Of a DNA stretch of 64,000 bases, positions 1 to 5,852 are shown in pieces. Within the stretch, counting starts at the first letter, position 1, and each line of letters begins with the position of its first letter. Where the stretch lies: contig NZ_CP064791.1 in the NCBI RefSeq assembly GCF_017094465.1, positions 2,635,658 through 2,699,657 on the forward strand, written 5' to 3'. The translations under genes were made by a program, and so were the position numbers. The notes under the pieces are model-generated. The model did not search any database, was not told where the DNA came from, and saw nothing but the letters and a program-made list of their open reading frames with translations. Origin of the DNA: Halapricum desulfuricans. Lineage in GTDB: Archaea; Halobacteriota; Halobacteria; Halobacteriales; Haloarculaceae.

Positions 1-174
1 GGGTTCGGGAGCTACGACGAATCCGAACAGGAGAATCAGGAGTACGACACGGACCTCGATGACGACGGCGTTTCTGCGGATGAGAACACCCACGACGGTG
101 ACGTCGAGTTCGAGTTTACCGCCTCGAACGACGAGTTGATCGACAAACTTTCCGACATCAAGGAGAACACGTGA
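1..174 (+). CDS. C-terminal part of small acidic haloarchaeal protein (DUF5786-like)
   Basis: The frame is open from base 1 and ends at TGA 172-174, giving 57 residues that begin GFGSYDESEQ. The true start is probably one or a few codons left of the window, because small haloarchaeal proteins of the DUF5786 type begin MGFGSYDESEQ and are about 60 residues long. The protein is very acidic (DTDLDDDGVSADENTHDGD), has a short hydrophobic/acidic middle (DVEFEF) and a helix-like tail (DELIDKLSDIKEN). It has no membrane segment or known catalytic motif. The family assignment is from memory of the N-terminal motif. Function is unknown. Confidence 0.6.
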   Translation, partial: GFGSYDESEQENQEYDTDLDDDGVSADENTHDGDVEFEFTASNDELIDKLSDIKENT

Positions 175-205
175 CCGAGCCGGGTAATATCGTCGCCAGA
201 TTGCC

Positions 206-763
206 ATGAAGTCGGGGGTTCGCGCCCTCGGTGTGGCCGAGTCCTACCGGGCGGACACGAGCACGCTCGCCGGTGCAGTCGTGCGTGCCGACCGCGTCGT
301 CGACGGCTTCGTTTTCGGGCAGTGTACGGTCGGCGCCAGCGACGCGACCGCATCGGTGATCGAGATGATCGAGCGAGTGGATCGGCCGGACGTTCGGTAC
401 GTCATGCTGGCCGGGATCGCGCCCGCCTGGTACAACGTGCTCGATCTGTGGCGGATCAACGAGGCGGTCGAGCGGCCGGTGCTGTCGGTCTCCTTCGAGG
501 ACAGCGACGGGCTGGAGTCGGCTCTGCGTGCGGCCTTCGACGGCGAGGCTCTCGCGGAGCGGCTCGCGACCTATCGCGACCAGCCGGAACGACGAGCCGT
601 CGAACTCGACGGGGAGGCCGTTTACGTCAGAGCCGTCGGCTGTTCGGACGGGGAGGCTGAGCGAGTTATTCGGGCGTTCACGCCGGAAGGCGGGCGTCCC
701 GAACCGCTGCGGGTCGCGAGGGAAGCCGCCAGAGCGGTCGAGACGGTCCGGCGGGAATCGTGA
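206..763 (+). CDS. DUF99 / UPF0215 family protein
   Basis: The 185-residue protein matches the archaeal DUF99 (UPF0215) family in length and in its motifs: GVAESY near residue 10, an internal VDGFVFGQCTVGASDAT stretch, and LAGIAPAWYNVLDL near residues 73-86. The family is thought to adopt an endonuclease V-like fold, but its function is not established. The ATG at 206 lies 32 bases after the stop of the preceding small acidic gene. The uracil-DNA glycosylase gene follows 33 bases downstream on the same strand, so a nucleic-acid role is plausible but only inferred. No membrane segment is visible. Confidence 0.8.
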   Translation: MKSGVRALGVAESYRADTSTLAGAVVRADRVVDGFVFGQCTVGASDATASVIEMIERVDRPDVRYVMLAGIAPAWYNVLDLWRINEAVERPVLSVSFEDSDGLESALRAAFDGEALAERLATYRDQPERRAVELDGEAVYVRAVGCSDGEAERVIRAFTPEGGRPEPLRVAREAARAVETVRRES

Positions 764-796
764 GGGTTCATACGGTGGGGGCACGCAGGTGGTGGT

Positions 797-1375
797 ATGG
801 ACGAGCAGTTGCGCGTCACCGACTGCGAACGCTGTAGTGAACTCGTCGACTCCCGGAGCCGGATCGTCGACGGCGTCGGTCCGGCGGATGCGGACCTGCT
901 GTTCGTCGGCGAGGGGCCGGGCGCACAGGAAGATCAGGAGGGCAAGCCGTTCGTCGGCCGCAGCGGGGACGTCCTTGACGACGCCCTTCGGGATGGCGGA
1001 CTCTCGCGGGCGGACGTCCGGATCACCAACTGCGTGCGCTGTCGGCCGCCCGAGAACCGCGATCCGACGAGCGAAGAACTCGAACACTGCCGGGGATACC
1101 TCGAGACCGAAATCGACCGCGTCGATCCGGACGTGATCGTCACGCTCGGGAAAGTCCCCAGCGAGCACCTGCTGGAGCGGGACGTGGCCGTCACGAGCGA
1201 GGCGGGCGAGGTGTTCGACGCGCAGGTCGCCGGCCAGCCCCGTCGCGTGCTCGTGTCGGTCCACCCGGCGGCGACGCTGTACGACCGCAGTCAGGAGGCG
1301 ACCTTCGAGGCGACGATCGAGCGCGCCGCCGAGTTCACCGACGGCGGCGACCAGGCGCGGCTCGGCGAGTTCTAG
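797..1375 (+). CDS. udg: Family 4 (Fe-S) uracil-DNA glycosylase
   Basis: The 192-residue protein is predicted to excise uracil from DNA, starting base excision repair of deaminated cytosine. It has the family motif GEGPGAQEDQEGKPFVGRSG (residues 38-57), the RCRPPENRDPT stretch near 81-91, and the second active-site motif HPAATLYDRSQ near the C-terminus. Cysteines at 10, 13, 82 and 98 match the spacing of the 4Fe-4S ligands of this family; C79 is an extra cysteine. The first loop reads GEGPG where GEAPG is more common. The gene is close behind the DUF99 gene and probably shares its transcript. Confidence 0.92.
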   Translation: MDEQLRVTDCERCSELVDSRSRIVDGVGPADADLLFVGEGPGAQEDQEGKPFVGRSGDVLDDALRDGGLSRADVRITNCVRCRPPENRDPTSEELEHCRGYLETEIDRVDPDVIVTLGKVPSEHLLERDVAVTSEAGEVFDAQVAGQPRRVLVSVHPAATLYDRSQEATFEATIERAAEFTDGGDQARLGEF

Positions 1376-1435
1376 TCGGGCCGGTTCGGTTGCGCGAACG
1401 GAAAGGGACTTGACGGCACTCCACTAACGACGTGT

Positions 1436-2086
1436 ATGAGCAGCACGCGCGAGACCACGGCGTCGATCGTGGTGGTCGACTACGGGCTCGGGAACCTCCG
1501 AAGCGTCACCCGTGGACTGGAACGTGCCGGGGCGAGCGTCGAGATCAGCGACGACCCTACCGACTTCGAGGCCGCCGACGGGATCGTTCTGCCCGGTGTG
1601 GGGGCGTTCTCCGAGGGGATGGACAACGCCGGCCCGTTCCGGGAAACGCTTATCGAGCTCGCAGAGGACGGCAAGCCCTTCTTCGGGATCTGCCTGGGGA
1701 TGCAGATGCTGCTGACGACCAGCGAGGAAGCCGAACACGCCGGCGAGGGCGGCGCCGAAGGGCTGGACCTGATCCCGGGGTCGAACCGTCGGTTCACCGG
1801 CGACCGCAAGATCCCGCATATGGGCTGGAACGAGCTATCTGTCGAGCGCGAGCATCCGCTCGTCGAGGGCGTCGACGGGGAATACGCCTACTTCGTCCAC
1901 TCCTACTATGCCGACCCCGAGGACCCCGACGCCATCGTGACGACGACCGACTACGGCACCGAGTTCGCCAGCGTCGTCGCCAACGAGGCCGGCAACGTCT
2001 TCGGGACGCAGTTCCACCCCGAAAAGAGCGGTGAGACCGGACTGCAGATTCTACGGAACTTCGTCGACTACTGCGCGGAGCAGTGA
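1436..2086 (+). CDS. hisH: Imidazole glycerol phosphate synthase, glutaminase subunit HisH
   Basis: HisH hydrolyses glutamine and passes ammonia to HisF to make imidazole glycerol phosphate (histidine synthesis) and AICAR. The 216-residue protein has the class I glutamine amidotransferase layout: DYGLGNLRSV (15-24), the PGVGAF loop, the nucleophile Cys86 in GICLGMQML, HSYY (155-158), and the His194/Glu196 pair in GTQFHPEKSG. Length is normal for the family. The start is the ATG at 1436. No other his gene lies nearby, as is common in haloarchaea where the pathway genes are scattered. The last codons overlap the first copy of a 28-nt repeat. Confidence 0.95.
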   Translation: MSSTRETTASIVVVDYGLGNLRSVTRGLERAGASVEISDDPTDFEAADGIVLPGVGAFSEGMDNAGPFRETLIELAEDGKPFFGICLGMQMLLTTSEEAEHAGEGGAEGLDLIPGSNRRFTGDRKIPHMGWNELSVEREHPLVEGVDGEYAYFVHSYYADPEDPDAIVTTTDYGTEFASVVANEAGNVFGTQFHPEKSGETGLQILRNFVDYCAEQ

Positions 2087-2247
2087 GCGTACGCGCCGCA
2101 GGCGCGTTTCACTCGACCGAACGCAGTGAGGGCGAGGTTGTTTTTCCCCACGTTTTTGCGCGAGGGTGCCCGCAGCGAACGCAGTGAGCGAGGACACCCG
2201 ACGCGGAAAAAGTGGTCGGGGAGCAGTGAGCGTACGCGCCGCAGGCG
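2077..2247. repeat. Two 28-nt direct repeats with small hairpins after hisH
   Basis: An identical 28-nt sequence lies at 2077-2104 and 2220-2247, 143 bp apart. The first copy contains the last codons and stop of hisH. Each copy contains a hairpin: ACGCGCC-GCA-GGCGCGT at 2091-2107, with one mismatch in the second copy. Between them are further inverted arms (GGGTGCCC and GGACACCC) around a loop holding CGAACGCAGTGAG. The stretch has no credible ORF and separates the convergent hisH and arsM genes. It may act as a terminator or be a small palindromic element; neither is proven. Confidence 0.7.
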
Positions 2248-2282
2248 TGTTGTACCGGCTGTCGGCTTGTGTGACGAGCGTG

Positions 2283-3104
2283 TCACTCGGCCGGTTTCTC
2301 GGCCTCGATCCGCGCCGAGAGCAGCGATCCGCCGAGATCGTACTCGTCGTGCCACTCGTCGATGACCTCGCGACTGTCGGGATCGAGTTCGACGCTGATA
2401 TCGACGAATCCAGCTGCTTCGAGCAGGGTCGTGATCGTCTCCGGTGACTCGGCACCGCTGATACAGCCCGCCAGCGATCCGGGGTCGCCCCGGACACCGT
2501 CGGGGAGCGAGTCGATCCGGACCGGATCGGTGATCGCCAGCCGGCCGCCCGGTCGGAGGACGCGGTAGGCTTCCTCGAACACCCGATCTTTCGCCGGTGA
2601 GAGGTTGACCACACAGTTAGATATGATCACGTCGACGGTCGTATCAGCGACCGGAAGGTGTTCGATTTCGCCCAGGCGAAACGAGACGTTTCCGGCATCG
2701 TTCTCTCCGGCGTTCGCGCGGGCTTTCTCGATCATCTCCGGCGTCATATCGACGCCGATGACTCGGCCCTCGGGCCCAACTTCCCGGGCGGCCAGAAAGC
2801 AGTCGAAGCCGCCCCCGGAGCCCAGATCGAGGACCGTCTCGCCCGGTTCGAGGTCGGCGATCGCCGTCGGGTTGCCACAGCCCAGTCCGAGGTTGGCCTC
2901 GCCCTCGACGGTCTCGAGCGACTCGTCGTCGTAGCCGATCTCACGGGCGATTCTGTCGGCGTCGCCGTCTGTACCACTGGCATCGGAGCCGCTGTCGCCG
3001 CCCCCACAGCAGGACGTCTCGGCTCCGCCACAGCAGCCGTCGCTCGCAGCGTCGGCGTAGCGGTCCCGAACCAGCCGTCGAACCGCACGTTCGTCGTTCG
3101 TCAT
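2283..3104 (-). CDS. arsM: Arsenite S-adenosylmethionine methyltransferase ArsM
   Basis: ArsM methylates arsenite to methylated arsenicals using SAM. The 273-residue protein has SAM motif I VLDLGSGGGFDCF (91-103), then GVDMTPEMIEKAR, and the three conserved cysteines C76 (LGLGCGNP), C164 (ISNCVVNL) and C214 (AGCISGAE) that bind As(III) in this family. The N-terminus carries two CC pairs (C24-C25, C32-C33) in a Gly/Cys-rich segment, which may help capture metalloid. The start ATG overlaps the stop of the upstream arsR gene (3101-3104), so the two are translationally coupled. Confidence in substrate is high because of the cysteine set and the context. Confidence 0.9.
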   Translation of the reverse strand: MTNDERAVRRLVRDRYADAASDGCCGGAETSCCGGGDSGSDASGTDGDADRIAREIGYDDESLETVEGEANLGLGCGNPTAIADLEPGETVLDLGSGGGFDCFLAAREVGPEGRVIGVDMTPEMIEKARANAGENDAGNVSFRLGEIEHLPVADTTVDVIISNCVVNLSPAKDRVFEEAYRVLRPGGRLAITDPVRIDSLPDGVRGDPGSLAGCISGAESPETITTLLEAAGFVDISVELDPDSREVIDEWHDEYDLGGSLLSARIEAEKPAE

Positions 3105-3451
3105 CGGCGATCCCCCCGAATCGCGTCCAGCGTCGAGAGCAACTGTTCGGCCTCGTCGGTCAACCCGTAGTATCGCCAGTTGCCGTCCTTCCGCCGTGTC
3201 ACCAGCCCCGCGGTGTACAGCCGTGAGAGCGCCTGGCTCACGGCACTCTGGCTGACACCGACGGCCGCTTCGAGGTCACAGACACAGGCCTCGCGGTCCG
3301 CACCGTCGATCCGCCGGAGCAACTCGTATCGCGTGTCGTTGCCCATCGCCGACAGCAACTCGACGTCCGCCGCCAGCGCCTCGGTGTCGACCGCCCCAAC
3401 CGGCTCACAGCAGGCCGCTTCCTCGGTCGCCACGTCTACGTCACCACTCAT
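3101..3451 (-). CDS. arsR: ArsR-family metalloid-responsive repressor
   Basis: The 116-residue winged-helix protein is the likely repressor of its own operon, released by As(III) or a similar thiophilic metal. The HTH region is LEAAVGVSQSAVSQALSRLYTAGLV, followed by a wing RRKDGNWRYYGL. Candidate metal ligands are the CVCDL pair (C56, C58) in the ArsR-type helix and an N-terminal CC pair (C14, C15) of the kind used by CadC-like members. Cotranscription with arsM through a 4-bp overlap supports the role. The start at 3451 sits about 27 bp from a TATA-like box at 3478-3486, which suits a leaderless transcript. Confidence 0.88.
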   Translation of the reverse strand: MSGDVDVATEEAACCEPVGAVDTEALAADVELLSAMGNDTRYELLRRIDGADREACVCDLEAAVGVSQSAVSQALSRLYTAGLVTRRKDGNWRYYGLTDEAEQLLSTLDAIRGDRR

Positions 3452-3460
3452 ATTAACTAT

Positions 3461-3486
3461 CTCTTATATTGGTGTTCTCTAATATA
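3461..3486 (-). promoter_or_regulatory. arsRM promoter with repeated CTCTWATAT motif
   Basis: Two direct repeats, CTCTTATAT at 3461-3469 and CTCTAATAT at 3477-3485, lie 16 nt apart just upstream of arsR. The outer copy is at the distance expected of a haloarchaeal TATA box for a start near 3451. The inner copy falls between the box and the start, a position where ArsR binding would repress. This is inferred from position only. Confidence 0.5.
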
Positions 3487-3552
3487 GATGTTTTGATCGT
3501 CGCTCGCTCGTCAGAGGACGGCCGCATCTCATCCAGAGGACAACGGGGGCGA

Positions 3553-4173
3553 TCAGCCGGCGTCCCGGCCGAGGACAGCCCGGACGCCGAGGACAGAGAG
3601 ACAGCCGAGCACCGCCAGTATCGACAGATGGCCGACCGAGAGCATCCCGCCCTGAGCGAAGACGTTCTCACCCGCTACAGCACCCAGGTACGTCGAGAGG
3701 ACGGAGGCGCCGAACGCGCCGAGCGCAATCAGGCCGACCGTCGCGACGATCGCCAGACCACCAGTGATAAGCGAGAGTCCGATCGCGATCTGTTCGACGG
3801 TGACGATCGTCCGGGCAGTGGCCTCGCTGAGGGGTTCGGTGCGGATCCGATACCAGTATGTGCCAGTGAGCGTCAACGCCGATCCGATCTCGCTGGCCCA
3901 ACCGACGACGCCCAGAAACAGGACCTGAGGCGTCGCGAAAAACGGGTCGAGCGTCCCGACGTGTTCGGCGACCGCGTCCGGATAGACAGCATATAGCGGT
4001 AGAATCGTCGCCAACAGTCCGAGCAACGCGGCCTGATAGGTCAGGACCCGACCGACGGGGACAGTGATAATGCCCTCAGTATAGCGGAGACGCTCGTAGA
4101 CCGACTCCGAGAGGATCGCGTCGGTGATCGGATCCGCTCCTCTCGGATCGTCCGACATCGGGCCACCGGGCAT
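3553..4173 (-). CDS. Haloarchaeal multipass membrane protein, function unknown
   Basis: The 206-residue protein has about five hydrophobic segments: VLTYQAALLGLLATILPLYA near 45, QVLFLGVVGWASEIGSALTL near 85, two in IAIGLSLITGGLAIVATVGLIALGAF around 130-150, and LSILAVLGCLSVLGVRAVL at the end. The acidic N-terminus (MSDDPRGADP) has no signal peptide. I recognise no catalytic motif. ATG starts are possible at 4173 or 4158. It is the next minus-strand gene upstream of arsR, but the AT-rich ars promoter separates them, so it need not be an arsenic gene. A palindromic GTTAC/GTAAC cluster abuts the start codon. Confidence 0.7.
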   Translation of the reverse strand: MPGGPMSDDPRGADPITDAILSESVYERLRYTEGIITVPVGRVLTYQAALLGLLATILPLYAVYPDAVAEHVGTLDPFFATPQVLFLGVVGWASEIGSALTLTGTYWYRIRTEPLSEATARTIVTVEQIAIGLSLITGGLAIVATVGLIALGAFGASVLSTYLGAVAGENVFAQGGMLSVGHLSILAVLGCLSVLGVRAVLGRDAG

Positions 4174-4191
4174 GTTACGTGGTAACGTTAC
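4174..4191 (-). promoter_or_regulatory. GTTAC/GTAAC palindrome cluster at the start of the 4173 gene
   Basis: The sequence GTTAC-GTG-GTAAC-GTTAC contains two overlapping palindromes, one with a 3-nt spacer (4174-4186) and one perfect 10-mer GTAACGTTAC (4182-4191). It touches the start codon of the minus-strand membrane protein gene, where a bound protein would block transcription. No regulator is identified. Confidence 0.45.
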
Positions 4192-4255
4192 TAGTAAACT
4201 GTACAGAATAACCGTTTCGGCCGATATTTGCAGCAGGAAAGGTCATGACGACAGG

Positions 4256-4639
4256 TCACACAGACACCGCCGCACCGTAGATCACACTGACGAGAAACAC
4301 GGTGGCGGCGAGGGCCTTCCCGGTGATGAGCGCCGCCTGCCGGATGTCCTGTGAGTGGGCGTCGCTGTCCTCGACGGCCCCCTCGGCGTCGTCGAAGCCG
4401 TAGTGGCCGGCCACCGCGTAGCCGGCACAGAACTGGCGTCGCGCCTGGAGGAGACCGAGAACCCCGCCGTACAGAAAGATGAAACTCCCCAGGATGTACG
4501 TCTCGGGGTAGCCAGCAATCAGGACAGCCACGATGTAGACGAACGCGAGCGCGAAACTGGCATAGCCCAGGAGGCGACGCCGTCGCTGCTCGGCACTGCC
4601 GATGTTGCACGCACCGGGTTGGTATTCGGAATTAGCCAT
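4256..4639 (-). CDS. Small haloarchaeal membrane protein with CNIG motif
   Basis: The 127-residue protein begins MANSEYQPGACNIGSAEQRRRRL and then has four hydrophobic segments: YASFALAFVYIVAVLIAG, YILGSFIFLYGGVLGLL, a weaker ARRQFCAGYAVAGHYGF, and AATVFLVSVIYGAAV. A CNIG-x2-E-x-RRR start is seen in a group of small bacterial and archaeal membrane proteins with no assigned function. The cysteines at about 11 and 71 could pair. It lies 31 bp from another minus-strand membrane protein gene and may be cotranscribed with it. Confidence 0.7.
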   Translation of the reverse strand: MANSEYQPGACNIGSAEQRRRRLLGYASFALAFVYIVAVLIAGYPETYILGSFIFLYGGVLGLLQARRQFCAGYAVAGHYGFDDAEGAVEDSDAHSQDIRQAALITGKALAATVFLVSVIYGAAVSV

Positions 4640-4669
4640 ACCAGGGATACGAGCGGCGTCAGCAAAAGT

Positions 4670-5191
4670 CTAGGACTGCTGGGTCGCCAGCGCGTGCTGG
4701 AGTGCGCCGCCGAAAGCACCAGCAAGAGCGGGCAACAGGAGGTTGCCGAACAGGAGCGCGACGTAGCGCAGCGGGATGGGAGTGTCCGACGCCGGCGTCG
4801 ACGGAAGCAGATAGACAGTCAGCGCCGCGAGCGTCGCCAGACAGACGCCGACACCGACGGCCGCGCCCGCTTTCGTCGCCGCCCAGCCGTTGCCGAGTTG
4901 CTCGGCCCGAACCGGGACGATTGCACCGCCGGCGACGGCGACGAGCAGGCCGACCAGCCCCGGGAGTGCCAGCGACGGCGGGTACGACCCGCCGAACAGC
5001 AACAGCAGCGCGAAGACGCTACCGAAGACGTAGAGCATACCGGCAGCGCCGGGAGCCGAAAAGACGTCGAGAAGCTGTGGCGGCCGCACGATGGCGACGA
5101 AGACCAGCGAGAAGAGATACCCGGCGACCCAGACCCCGATCCCGACGGCGACGCCGGTCAAAAACGGGGACCGCTTGCGACGGTAGGACAT
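4670..5191 (-). CDS. Haloarchaeal membrane protein, function unknown
   Basis: The reading frame is open much further upstream, but the ATG at 5191 (MSYRRKRSPFLTG) is chosen because the extension is low-complexity Ser/Ala/Pro antisense to another gene. The 173-residue product has about five membrane helices: GVAVGIGVWVAGYLFSLVFVAIV, AGMLYVFGSVFALLLLFGGS, LPGLVGLLVAVAGGAIVP, AAVGVGVCLATLAALTVYLLP and LLFGNLLLPALAGAFGGAL. A positively charged N-terminus (YRRKR) suggests a cytoplasmic N-tail. I do not recognise a family. Confidence 0.65.
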   Translation of the reverse strand: MSYRRKRSPFLTGVAVGIGVWVAGYLFSLVFVAIVRPPQLLDVFSAPGAAGMLYVFGSVFALLLLFGGSYPPSLALPGLVGLLVAVAGGAIVPVRAEQLGNGWAATKAGAAVGVGVCLATLAALTVYLLPSTPASDTPIPLRYVALLFGNLLLPALAGAFGGALQHALATQQS

Positions 5192-5288
5192 GTCGGTGTC
5201 ACGAGTTGGCGGGGACAAATAGCTACCGGCAGGAACCGTGGTGTCAGTCGAACGTAGGTATATGACGCTGGCGGGCGATGCTGCGGGT

Positions 5289-5771
5289 ATGGACCGCGAG
5301 GACCTCACGGACCGGATACCGACCGATCGAATACCGCTTGGCCGAGTGCCGGGACTCGGCGGCGAGTCCGAGCCCGAACCGACAGACACGTTCGACGGGT
5401 CGACAGGGGCGTCGGACGCGACGGGGAGCGAACAAAAGCGAGGCGACGCGGAAACAGAAGCGGTCGGTGACGGCGAAGATGAGCTCACAGACGAAGAGGG
5501 GCCGTCCCGGCGCGAACGGGCCAGGAAAGCGCTGCTCGGCGTCTCGATCGGTGGCGCCGTGCTGGCGGTGCTGGCCGCCGTCTTGCGTCGACTGCTCGGT
5601 GAGGACGAATCGGAAGGGGCAAGCGAAGAAGACGAGGGGGCCGTCCGCATCGAGCTGGAGGACGAAGGGGCCGAACCGGCACCCGACGCCGAGGCGGTCG
5701 CGGCAGTGATCGGGCTGGCCTTCCAGCTGCTGGTGCGTCGGCTGGTCGGCGAGGACGATCCGGACGCGTAG
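5289..5771 (+). CDS. Acidic haloarchaeal protein with one or two hydrophobic helices
   Basis: Starting at the ATG at 5289 (MDREDLTDRIP) the product has 160 residues. The first half is acidic and disordered-looking with repeated DRIP/GRVP units. A basic stretch RRERARKALLG precedes a hydrophobic helix VSIGGAVLAVLAAVLRRLLG. A second amphipathic segment AVAAVIGLAFQLLVRRLVG ends the protein. The two LLRRL/LLVRRLVGED segments look like an internal repeat. An alternative ATG lies at 5262. It is divergent from the membrane gene at 5191 and upstream of the folate gene. No function is known to me. Confidence 0.6.
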   Translation: MDREDLTDRIPTDRIPLGRVPGLGGESEPEPTDTFDGSTGASDATGSEQKRGDAETEAVGDGEDELTDEEGPSRRERARKALLGVSIGGAVLAVLAAVLRRLLGEDESEGASEEDEGAVRIELEDEGAEPAPDAEAVAAVIGLAFQLLVRRLVGEDDPDA

Positions 5772-5852
5772 ACAGCGATCGGCGCCACAGACTCACAGAC
5801 AGCAACTCCCAGGTTCGACAGTCTAAAGCGACTAGCCCCGGATCCAACAGGC

